A stretch of DNA of 64,000 nt from positions 496,001 to 560,000 of the forward strand of contig NZ_RXFS01000001.1 in assembly GCF_003952185.1 (NCBI RefSeq), written 5' to 3'. A program made the position numbers and the translations under genes. The notes beneath the pieces are model-generated. The model was not told where the DNA came from. It searched no databases and saw only the letters and a list, made by a program, of their open reading frames with translations. Of this stretch, positions 32,953 through 40,258 are shown in pieces (position 1 is the stretch's first letter; each line of letters opens with the position of its first letter). This DNA is from Variovorax sp. 679 (GTDB taxonomy: Bacteria; Pseudomonadota; Gammaproteobacteria; Burkholderiales; Burkholderiaceae_C).

Positions 32953-34541
32953 GCCTCGGCGCTCCGGCCTTTCATTGCGAAGATGCCCTGGGGCCGCTTC
33001 TGGATGAAGATGATGATGAAGACAAGCACCGCGATCTTCGCGAGCACCGCGCCCGCCCAGCCTTCGATGAACTTGTTGAGAATGCCCAGCCCCAGCGCCG
33101 CGTACACGGTGCCCGCAAGCTGGCCAACGCCGCCCATCACGACGACCATGAAGCTGTCGACGATGTAGCTCTGGCCCAGGTCGGGGCCGACGTTACCGAT
33201 CTGGCTCAGCGCGCAGCCGGCCAGGCCCGCGATGCCCGAGCCGAGCGCGAAGGCGTAGGTGTCGATGCGCGCAGTGTTCACGCCCATGCACGAGGCGATC
33301 GGGCGGTTCTGCGTGACGCCGCGCACGAACAGGCCCAGCCGCGTGCGGCCGATGAGCCAGCCCATTGCCAGCAGCACCAGAGCCGCGAAGACGATGATGC
33401 AGATGCGGTTCCACGGCAGCGTGACGTTGCTCAACATGGTGAAGCCGCCGCTCATCCAGCCGGGGTTTTCAACGCCGACGTTCTGCGCGCCGAAGATGGA
33501 GCGCACCAGCTGCTGCAGCATCAGGCTGATGCCCCAGGTCGCCAGCAGCGTCTCGAGCGGGCGGCCGTAGAGGAAGCGGATCACGCCGCGCTCCAGCACC
33601 GCGCCCACGAGCGCCGATGCCATGAACGAGACCGGAATGGCGGCCACCAGGTACCAGCCGAACGCAGCCTCGGGCATGTACTTCTGGAAGATGCCCTGCA
33701 TCACGTAGGTGGCGTAGGCGCCGATCATCATCAGCTCGCCGTGCGCCATGTTGATCACGCCCATCAGCCCGTAGGTGATGGCCAGGCCCAGCGCAGCCAG
33801 CAGCAGCACCGAGCCCAGGCTGACGCCGCTGAACACGGCGTTGATGCGATCGCCCCAGACCAGCGCGCCGTCGATGCTGGCGATGGAAGCGACGATGGCG
33901 GCCTTGACGTCCGCCTCGGTCTCGTCGGCCAGGCGCTGGTTGAGCAGCAGCTTGGTGTCGGGGTTGCGGTTGTTGCCCAGCTCCTTCGCGGCCGCGAGGC
34001 GCTTTGCCTTGTCGGCGCTGTTGAGCATGCTGGCGGCGCGCACCAGCTCGAGCTGCGCCTTGATCTTCGGGTTGGTCTCGGCGGCCAGCGCCTTCTCGAC
34101 CATGGGCACGCGCGACTCGTCGGGCTCCTTGAAGAGCGCCTGCGCGGCTTCGGCGCGCACGGCGTCGTCCTTGCTCGTGAGCTTGAGCGCGGCCTGCGCG
34201 GCATCGAGCGCGCCGCGCATGAGGTTGTTGTTGACGACGTCCTCGGCGGTGTCGGGCACCTTCAGCTCGGCACCGGTGACGGGGTCGTAGCCCTTGTCGT
34301 CCTTCATCACGAAGACCTTGTCCTCGGTGTACTTGACCGCGTCGTCGGACATGGCCTGGATGAAGGCGGCGGTCTTGTCGTCGGCCGTGAGCACGGCCTT
34401 GTTGAGCGCGGCGATGCGGGCTTCGGAGTCGCCGGAGGCGATGGCCCGGGCTTCGTCGGCGGTCAGCGCGTGAACAGGCGCTGCCGCCAGGAGCAACAGC
34501 GCCGTCGCGCAGTAACAGATTGGGCGCAATAAGAAATGCAC
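32949..34541 (-). CDS. urtB: Urea ABC transporter permease UrtB
   Basis: This 530-residue permease is in two parts. A signal-like helix ([20 protein letters not shown]) and about 200 residues of periplasmic helical repeats come first, with segments such as TAAFIQAMSDDAVKYTEDKV and AAKELGNNRNPDTKLLLNQR. The LivH-like membrane domain follows (AALGLAITYGLMGVINMAHG, VQNAALVAAIPVSF-type helices, GLFVRGVTQNRPIASCMGVN as the ATPase-contact loop). This long N-terminal region is normal for UrtB. I chose GTG 34541, which is preceded by GAGA and starts just before the signal helix. It overlaps urtC and is separated from urtA by 117 bases that hold a dispersed repeat. Confidence 0.95.
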   Translation of the reverse strand: MHFLLRPICYCATALLLLAAAPVHALTADEARAIASGDSEARIAALNKAVLTADDKTAAFIQAMSDDAVKYTEDKVFVMKDDKGYDPVTGAELKVPDTAEDVVNNNLMRGALDAAQAALKLTSKDDAVRAEAAQALFKEPDESRVPMVEKALAAETNPKIKAQLELVRAASMLNSADKAKRLAAAKELGNNRNPDTKLLLNQRLADETEADVKAAIVASIASIDGALVWGDRINAVFSGVSLGSVLLLAALGLAITYGLMGVINMAHGELMMIGAYATYVMQGIFQKYMPEAAFGWYLVAAIPVSFMASALVGAVLERGVIRFLYGRPLETLLATWGISLMLQQLVRSIFGAQNVGVENPGWMSGGFTMLSNVTLPWNRICIIVFAALVLLAMGWLIGRTRLGLFVRGVTQNRPIASCMGVNTARIDTYAFALGSGIAGLAGCALSQIGNVGPDLGQSYIVDSFMVVVMGGVGQLAGTVYAALGLGILNKFIEGWAGAVLAKIAVLVFIIIFIQKRPQGIFAMKGRSAEA

Positions 34542-34559
34542 AGCGTTTCTCTCATTCAG

Positions 34560-34649
34560 GAACACCGAGGAACCGGCTCTGCCGGGCCTCAGGTGTTGCC
34601 CCCCGGTAGGGGGAAGGCGAAGCGACACGAAGTGCGCGCAGCCTGGGGG
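34560..34649. repeat. Dispersed 90-base structured repeat, copy A (urtA-urtB gap)
   Basis: This copy matches the one at 39080-39169 without gaps, with 80 of 90 bases the same. The first 38 bases form a long imperfect stem: AACACC/GGTGTT, GAGG/CCTC and CCGGC/GCCGG. Next come CCCCC/GGGGG and a short GCG-CAC/GTG-CGC hairpin. It lies just past the urtA stop and before urtB. The related copy keeps the stem by a compensating change, so the RNA form is probably preserved. Confidence 0.85.
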
Positions 34650-34658
34650 CGAGCCCAG

Positions 34659-35927
34659 TTACATCGACTTGCCAGCGGGGTAGTCCGGCTTCTTGTCGTT
34701 GCCTTCGATGTACGGGCTCCACGGCTTGGCCTTCACCGGACCCGGCGTCTTCCACACCACGTTGAACTGGCCATCGGCCTTGATCTCGCCGATGAACACG
34801 CTCTTGTGCAGGTGATGGTTCTTCTCGTCCATCTTCGACACGATGCCCGAGGGCGCCGTGAAGGTCTGACCGGCCATGGCGGCGATCACCTTGTCGGTGT
34901 CCGTCGACTTGGCCTTCTCGACCGCCTGCTTCCACATGTGGATGCCGATCCAGGTGGCTTCCATCGGATCGTTGGTGAGCGGCTTGTCCTTGTGGCCGGC
35001 GATGTTCTTGGCCTTGGCGTAGTCGCTCCACTGCTTGATGAAGGCGGTGTTGGTCGGGTTCTTGATCGACATGAAGTAGTTCCATGCGGCCAGGTGACCC
35101 ACCAGCGGCTTGGTGTCCACGCCGCGCAGCTCTTCTTCGCCGACCGAGAAGGCGACCACGGGCACGTCCTTGGCCTTCAGGCCGGCGTTGCCGAGTTCCT
35201 TGTAGAAGGGCACGTTGGAGTCGCCGTTGATGGTCGACACCACCGCGGTCTTGCCGCCGGCCGAGAACTTCTTGATGTCGGCGACGATGGTCTGGTAGTC
35301 GCTGTGGCCGAAGGGGGTGTACTTCTCGTCGATGTCGGCGTCCTTCACGCCCTTGCTCTTGAGGTAGGCGCGCAGGATCTTGTTGGTGGTGCGGGGGTAG
35401 ACGTAGTCGGTACCCAGCAGCACCCAGCGCTTGGCGCCGCCGCCTTCCTTGCTCATCAGGTAGTCGACGGCCGGAATGGCCTGCTGGTTGGGCGCTGCGC
35501 CCGTGTAGAAGACGTTCTTCGAAAGCTCTTCACCCTCGTACTGCACGGGGTAGAACAGCAGGCCGTTCATTTCCTCGACCACCGGCAGCACCGACTTGCG
35601 CGACACCGAGGTCCAGCAGCCGAAGATCACCGACACCTTGTCCTGGCCGAGCAGCTGCTTGGTCTTCTCGGCGAACAGGGGCCAGTTGGAAGCGGGGTCG
35701 ACCACCACGGGCTCGAGCTGCTTGCCCAGCACGCCGCCCTTCTTGTTGATGTCGTCGATGGCCATCAGCACCGTGTCTTTCAGCACGGTTTCCGAGATCG
35801 CCATCGTGCCCGACAGCGAGTGCAGCACGCCGACCTTGATGGTGTCGGCGGCAAATGCGGGCGCAGCAGAAATGCTGGCCAGCGCGACGGCGGCGGTGAG
35901 CGCCTTGAGTGTGAAACGACGTTGCAT
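34659..35927 (-). CDS. urtA: Urea-binding periplasmic protein UrtA
   Basis: This 422-residue exported substrate-binding protein starts with a Sec signal (LTAAVALASISAAPAFAADT). The mature part begins IKVGVLHSLSGTMAISETVL, and the ligand-site and hinge segments VVDPASNWPLFAEKTKQLL, VIFGCWTSVSRKSVLPV and VVSTINGDSNVPFYKEL are typical of the UrtA/AmiC-FmdD group. It binds urea (or short amides in relatives) and hands it to UrtB/UrtC. ATG 35927 follows an AGGAG site. It is first in the operon and should be the most abundant product. A palindrome lies 89 bases upstream. Confidence 0.95.
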   Translation of the reverse strand: MQRRFTLKALTAAVALASISAAPAFAADTIKVGVLHSLSGTMAISETVLKDTVLMAIDDINKKGGVLGKQLEPVVVDPASNWPLFAEKTKQLLGQDKVSVIFGCWTSVSRKSVLPVVEEMNGLLFYPVQYEGEELSKNVFYTGAAPNQQAIPAVDYLMSKEGGGAKRWVLLGTDYVYPRTTNKILRAYLKSKGVKDADIDEKYTPFGHSDYQTIVADIKKFSAGGKTAVVSTINGDSNVPFYKELGNAGLKAKDVPVVAFSVGEEELRGVDTKPLVGHLAAWNYFMSIKNPTNTAFIKQWSDYAKAKNIAGHKDKPLTNDPMEATWIGIHMWKQAVEKAKSTDTDKVIAAMAGQTFTAPSGIVSKMDEKNHHLHKSVFIGEIKADGQFNVVWKTPGPVKAKPWSPYIEGNDKKPDYPAGKSM

Positions 35928-36015
35928 GTGGACTCCTGCTCCGGGTTGGTTGAACCTTTTCGACAGCGCTTGCTGGCGTGGGAGGGAGTCTGCGGAATGC
36001 ACCACAAAGGGGAAA

Positions 36016-36031
36016 TACGCCGGGTGGCGTA
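36016..36031. promoter_or_regulatory. Inverted repeat upstream of urtA
   Basis: TACGCC-GGGT-GGCGTA is a perfect six-base inverted repeat, 89 bases upstream of the urtA start and 13 bases past the end of the MazG-like gene. It could be an operator or the end of the upstream transcript. I do not see a clear sigma-54 (TGGCAC-N5-TTGC) element or NtrC site next to it. Confidence 0.35.
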
Positions 36032-36043
36032 CACGGAAGGTAC

Positions 36044-36364
36044 TCAGGCGGGTGGCGCGGGGTACTTGCGGGCGTTGACGAGCATCTTGCTTCTTGCGGC
36101 TTCCATCAGATCGATGCCGAGCTTGTCGGCGAGCTGCAGCAGGTAGAGGAAGACGTCGGCGATCTCCGTGCCGATCTCGGCGCGCTTGTCGGCCGGCACG
36201 TCGCGGCTCTGAGCTTCGGTGAGCCACTGGAAATGTTCGAGCAGCTCGGCGGCTTCGACCGAAAGGGCCGAGGCCAGGTTCTTGGGGGAGTGGAACTGCT
36301 CCCAGTCGCGGGCTTCGGCGAAGTCGCGCAGGGCCTGGGTCAGTTGCTGCAGATCGGTGGCCAT
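36044..36364 (-). CDS. MazG-like nucleoside triphosphate pyrophosphohydrolase
   Basis: This 106-residue all-alpha NTP pyrophosphohydrolase is of the RS21-C6/dCTPase-like kind. The metal-binding pattern is EAAELLEHFQW (the E-x-x-E) and later GTEIADVFLYLLQLAD (the E-x-x-D). Members remove unwanted or modified nucleotides such as dCTP analogues. It begins at ATG 36364 and is of family length. It is on the same strand as the DHA2 exporter and urtA, but gaps suggest separate transcription. The precise nucleotide substrate is not evident. Confidence 0.88.
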   Translation of the reverse strand: MATDLQQLTQALRDFAEARDWEQFHSPKNLASALSVEAAELLEHFQWLTEAQSRDVPADKRAEIGTEIADVFLYLLQLADKLGIDLMEAARSKMLVNARKYPAPPA

Positions 36365-36420
36365 GTCTGTCCTGTCTTGCGGACGGGAGAGTTTGGCACG
36401 GCCACCCGCCGCGCTTCAGT

Positions 36421-37887
36421 TCAAGCCTGCAGGCTCCCACGCCGGTGCAGCGCCGCCACGAGCAGCGCCGACACCGTCAGGTACAGCAACGCCGCCCCGA
36501 ACGCAGCTGCATATCCCGCCACATCGGGCGCGTGGCCCAGCCGCCCGTAGAAGAGGATGCCGATCAGCGCCACGCCCAGCGCATTGCTCGCCTGCTGCAC
36601 CATCGACATCACACCCGAGGCCACGCCCGCATGCTGCGGCGGCAGGCCGGCCAGCACGGTGGACACCAGCGGCGCCATCACCATGCCGAGCCCGGCGCCC
36701 TGCACGAACAGCAGCGGCACCATCCACGCCACGACATGCGAATGCCCGGCCCATCCGGCAACGTTGACGAACTGCAGCGCATGCCCCGCCGCCAGCACCA
36801 GCGCACCGAGCGCGATGGGCGGCTTGCCGCCGAAGCGCCGCGTGAGGCGCGCGCCCGCGATGGAGGTCGCGAAGAAACCCACCGCCAGCGAGGTGAAGAC
36901 GATGCCCGAGCTGAGCGGGTCGAGCCCCAGGCCCTGCTGCAGGTACAGCGCGAGCACGAAATACAGCGAGGCATTGCCCACGTAGAAGGCCAGCGTGGTG
37001 AGCAGGCCCGTGACGAAGCGTCCGTTGGCGAGCAGCACCGGTGCCACGAGCGGCGCACCGCCTAGTGCGGCGAGCCTGCGCTGCTGGAATGCAAAGGCTG
37101 CGAGCAGCGGCAGCGCCGCGGCAAGGCACAGCCAGCTCCACATCGGCCAACCCTGCTCGCGACCTTCCACCAAGGGAAGCACCACGGCCACCGAGCTCAG
37201 GGCCACCAGCAGCATGCCGGCCGGATCGAGGCTGCTCCTGCCGTTGTTCGCGAGAGGCGGGATGACGCGCGGCGCCAGCACGAACGCGAGCAGGCCGATC
37301 GGCACGTTGATGAGGAAGCAGCTGCGCCAGCCCTGCCCCGCCAGATCGGCATGGATCAGCAGCCCGCCCACGAGCTGGCCCAGCGTGGCGGCAAGCCCTA
37401 GGGCGAGCCCGTAGGCCGCGAAGGCTCGCGCGCGGTCTTCGCCGGTGTAGGCCAGGCCGATCATCGCCAGCACCTGCGGTTGCAGCAGCGCACCGGCCAG
37501 CCCCTGCAGCACGCGCGCGGCCACCAGCAGTTCGGCGGTCGGCGCGAAGCCGCAGGCGGCGGAAGCCAGCGCGAAGAGCAGCAGGCCGAGCATAAACATC
37601 CGCCTGCGCCCGAAGATGTCGCCGAGCCGCCCGCCGGTGACAAGGCCCGCCGCCATGGCCAGGCCGTAGCCGGCCACCACCAGTTGCAGGGTGCCCGCGC
37701 TCGCTTGCAGTTCGCGCTGCATCGACGGCAGCGCGACGTTGACGATGAAGAAGTCCATCACCACCAGGAAGGTGCCGCTGAGCATGACCCACAGGCCCAG
37801 CCGGCCGGGCTTGCCGGTCGCGCCCGTGCTGTGGCCGGCCGTTGGAGAAAGCGATGCTGCCGAGGCAGCGGTGTTCGTCTGCGTCAT
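36421..37887 (-). CDS. MFS drug exporter of the DHA2 (EmrB/QacA) group
   Basis: This 488-residue exporter has about fourteen membrane segments. Signature segments are LSGTFLVVMDFFIVNVALPS in helix 1, GGRLGDIFGRRRMFMLGLLL (motif A) and RVLQGLAGALLQPQVLAMIG (motif C-like, with a pro-rich bend). The N-terminal 30 residues are Ser/Thr/Ala-rich and cytoplasmic. DHA2 pumps move drugs or fatty acids out using protons. I chose ATG 37887; other codons upstream are open, but the family start fits here. It stands alone between the MazG-like gene and the esterase. Confidence 0.9.
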   Translation of the reverse strand: MTQTNTAASAASLSPTAGHSTGATGKPGRLGLWVMLSGTFLVVMDFFIVNVALPSMQRELQASAGTLQLVVAGYGLAMAAGLVTGGRLGDIFGRRRMFMLGLLLFALASAACGFAPTAELLVAARVLQGLAGALLQPQVLAMIGLAYTGEDRARAFAAYGLALGLAATLGQLVGGLLIHADLAGQGWRSCFLINVPIGLLAFVLAPRVIPPLANNGRSSLDPAGMLLVALSSVAVVLPLVEGREQGWPMWSWLCLAAALPLLAAFAFQQRRLAALGGAPLVAPVLLANGRFVTGLLTTLAFYVGNASLYFVLALYLQQGLGLDPLSSGIVFTSLAVGFFATSIAGARLTRRFGGKPPIALGALVLAAGHALQFVNVAGWAGHSHVVAWMVPLLFVQGAGLGMVMAPLVSTVLAGLPPQHAGVASGVMSMVQQASNALGVALIGILFYGRLGHAPDVAGYAAAFGAALLYLTVSALLVAALHRRGSLQA

Positions 37888-37982
37888 GATGGGCTCGAGT
37901 GTTCGGGCCGGGCGACGCGGCGGCAATGACCTCGGAGGTCATCGCGATGCCCGGACGGCGGATTTCCGCAGTGCGCCCCGGC

Positions 37983-39026
37983 TCAGGCCTTCACGACGTT
38001 CCTGAACTGTGCGTCGGCGAAGGCCCAGCTCATGCGCGTGGCATCGGGCCCTTCGGGATCGCTGAACAGCTGCTGCGGCGCGCCACCGCTCCACGAGTGG
38101 CCCAGCCCCGCGATCTCGCACAGCGTGACGAGCGTGCGGCCCTTGCGCTTGAAGTCGGTCACGCGCATCGCGCGTCGCTTGCCGCGCTGCATGTCGCGCG
38201 GCAGTCCGGGCCGCGCGCCCAGCGCCGTGGCCCACACCGCGGCGCTGCTGACGGCATTGCTCGGCGCGACCACCGCGTCGGCGTCGCCGTGCAGCACCAG
38301 CATCGGCGGCAAGGTGGTGAAGACTGCCGCGGCGCCCATCGCCTTGCCGACCGCCGTGGTGGGCATCGGCGGGACGTGTTCCCCGCGCATCGCGCCGAGG
38401 GCCGTGACCGACGACTTCGCCGCGCCGGGCGCCACGCCCGAATGCATCACGACGGCGCGGAAGCGGTTCGGATAGCGCGTGGCCAGCAAGGCCGCCATGC
38501 CCGCGCCGGCCGAGAGACCGGCCAGCGCCATGCGGTCGCGGTCGATGGGATAGAGCAGGCAGGCCTGGTCGATGGCCGCCATCAGCGTCGCGGCCTCGGC
38601 ATCGGCCTTGCCGGAGCGACGCTCGTACCAGTTCCAGCAGCCCTGCGGGTGGGCGAGCCGGTCCTGCTCGGGATAGAGCACCAGGAAGCGCTTGCGCACG
38701 GCCAGCGCGTTCATGCGGGTGCTCGCGGCGAAGTCACGCCCGGTCTGGCCGCAGCCGTGCAGCATGACCATGAGCGGTAGCCGCTCGCCCGGCTGGAGCT
38801 CCAGCCCGGCCGGCCGGAACAGGTGATAGCCGCGCGCCCCACCTGGCCCCACGGCCATGCCGCTGAGCCAGTCGCCCCTGCCGGGCGGGGGCTTGAGCCG
38901 CTTGGCGGTGGCGCGCTGAACCTGCCCGGCAACCCTCTTGCTGTTGCTCAGCGTGAGCCGGGTCAACGCCTTCAGGTTGCGCTCGTAGGCGCGGGCAAAG
39001 ACGGAAGCGGTGGAGCGACGGACCAT
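37983..39026 (-). CDS. LpqC/PHB-depolymerase-family esterase
   Basis: This 347-residue alpha/beta hydrolase belongs to the extracellular PHB depolymerase-like (LpqC) family. The oxyanion-hole HGCGQTGRDFA, nucleophile Ser in MALAGLSAGAGMAALL, Asp in MLVLHGDADAVVAP and His in GLGHSWSGGAP complete the triad. The N-terminus (RSTASVFARAYERNLKALTR) is Arg/Lys-rich with no clear signal peptide, so it may work in the cytoplasm, on intracellular polymer or small esters. Starts at ATG 39026. Separated from ppk2 by the dispersed repeat copy B. A link to polyhydroxyalkanoate storage is inferred from the family only. Confidence 0.9.
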   Translation of the reverse strand: MVRRSTASVFARAYERNLKALTRLTLSNSKRVAGQVQRATAKRLKPPPGRGDWLSGMAVGPGGARGYHLFRPAGLELQPGERLPLMVMLHGCGQTGRDFAASTRMNALAVRKRFLVLYPEQDRLAHPQGCWNWYERRSGKADAEAATLMAAIDQACLLYPIDRDRMALAGLSAGAGMAALLATRYPNRFRAVVMHSGVAPGAAKSSVTALGAMRGEHVPPMPTTAVGKAMGAAAVFTTLPPMLVLHGDADAVVAPSNAVSSAAVWATALGARPGLPRDMQRGKRRAMRVTDFKRKGRTLVTLCEIAGLGHSWSGGAPQQLFSDPEGPDATRMSWAFADAQFRNVVKA

Positions 39027-39079
39027 GGCGTGCAGTGTGAAGGCAAAGCGCCCTCAAACCAAACAGCAGCCCAACCCGG

Positions 39080-39169
39080 GAACACCGCGGAACCGGCTCG
39101 GCCGGGCCGCTGGTGTTGCCCCCTGCAAGGGGGAAGGAGAAGCGACACGCAGTGCGCGAAGCCTGGGGG
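39080..39169. repeat. Dispersed 90-base structured repeat, copy B (past ppk2)
   Basis: This is the second copy of the repeat at 34560-34649. The main stem is kept: AACACC/GGTGTT, GCGG/CCGC and CCGGC/GCCGG. Compared with copy A one A-T pair has become C-G, a compensating double change. It lies directly past the ppk2 stop on the minus strand, again in a 3' position, and upstream of the esterase. Confidence 0.85.
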
Positions 39170-40099
39170 TCAGTAGATCTCCGGGACGATCATGCTGGCC
39201 GGAACCGGCTGGCGCAGGTAGTCGGCATGGCGCACGCGCTCGGGGAGCTCGACCGGCGGGTGCGGCACTTCGTTGTAGGGCAGCTGACCCAGCAGGTGGC
39301 TGATGCAGTTCAGCCGCGCCTTCTTCTTGTCGACCGCCTGCACCACCCACCACGGAGCCTCGGGGATGTGGGTGCGCTCGAGCATGGTTTCCTTCGCCTT
39401 GGTGTATTCCTCCCAGCGGCGGCGGCTTTCCAGGTCCATGGGGCTCAGCTTCCACTGCTTGAGCGGGTCGTGGATGCGGCCGAGGAAGCGCATGTGCTGC
39501 TCGTCGTCGGTGATGGAGAACCAGTACTTGATGAGCTTGATGCCCGATCGCGCGAGCATCTTCTCGAACTCGGGCACGGTGCGGAAGAACTCCTCGTACT
39601 CGTCGTCAGTGCAGAAGCCCATGACGCGCTCGACGCCGGCGCGGTTGTACCAGCTGCGGTCGAACAGCACCATCTCGCCGGCCGCCGGCAGGTGCGCCAC
39701 GTAGCGCTGGAAGTACCACTGCGTGCGCTCGCGGTCGTTGGGTGCCGGCAGCGCCGCCACGCGGGCCACGCGCGGATTCAGGCGCTGGGTGATGCGCTTG
39801 ATGACCCCGCCCTTGCCCGCCGCGTCGCGGCCTTCGAACAGGATGACCACCTTCTGCCTGCTGTGCTGCACCCAGTCCTGCAGCTTGACCAGCTCGCCCT
39901 GCAGGCGGAACAGTTCCTTGAAATAGGCCTGGCGGGCCGCCTTGTCGGCGGAGGTGGGCGTTGCGGCCGAGGCGGGGTCGAGGCCGTCGATGTTGCGGTC
40001 TTCGATTTCCAGCTCGAGTTCTTCGTCGTAGCTGTCGATCAGGTCGCGGGCGATGCGTTGCATCAGGTCTTCGTGGTCGGGAAGTGCGCTCGTCAGCAT
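39170..40099 (-). CDS. ppk2: Polyphosphate kinase 2 (PPK2, class I)
   Basis: This 309-residue polyphosphate kinase has Walker A in ILFEGRDAAGKGGVIKRITQ, the lid and Walker B in VLFDRSWYNRAGVERVMGF, and the downstream DDPL-like KQWKLSPMDLESRRRWEEYT. It moves phosphate between polyphosphate and nucleoside diphosphates (class I: NDP to NTP or the reverse). ATG 40099 starts MLTSALPDHEDLMQRIARDL. It is divergent from the phosphate transporter gene pit, with a shared 160-base spacer holding a TGACA/TGTCA inverted repeat, a sensible pair for phosphate storage. Confidence 0.95.
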   Translation of the reverse strand: MLTSALPDHEDLMQRIARDLIDSYDEELELEIEDRNIDGLDPASAATPTSADKAARQAYFKELFRLQGELVKLQDWVQHSRQKVVILFEGRDAAGKGGVIKRITQRLNPRVARVAALPAPNDRERTQWYFQRYVAHLPAAGEMVLFDRSWYNRAGVERVMGFCTDDEYEEFFRTVPEFEKMLARSGIKLIKYWFSITDDEQHMRFLGRIHDPLKQWKLSPMDLESRRRWEEYTKAKETMLERTHIPEAPWWVVQAVDKKKARLNCISHLLGQLPYNEVPHPPVELPERVRHADYLRQPVPASMIVPEIY

Positions 40100-40193
40100 G
40101 GTCGTGCAGAAGGAGGAAGTAAGAGGGAGTGAAGAGGCGGAAAAAAGCATGCTGCTCGCCCCATATGACGGCTGCGTGACGGTTTTCAGCCTG

Positions 40194-40211
40194 TTGACAC
40201 GGAGTTGTCAC
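40194..40211. promoter_or_regulatory. TGACA-N6-TGTCA inverted repeat between ppk2 and pit
   Basis: TGACA (40195-40199) and TGTCA (40206-40210) form an inverted repeat beside a TTGACA -35-like hexamer (40194-40199). They lie midway between the divergent ppk2 and pit genes. The pattern is close to, but does not match, a Pho box (two CTGTCAT direct repeats), so PhoB control is not shown. Confidence 0.3.
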
Positions 40212-40258
40212 ATGCCGCGAACACCATCTGAAGCCATTCCAACACCCCAGAATCGCCC

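Noticed and set aside
35928..36043. Sigma-54 promoter or NtrC site upstream of urtA
   Set aside because: No TGGCAC-N5-TTGC pair or GCAC-N5-TGGTGC was found.
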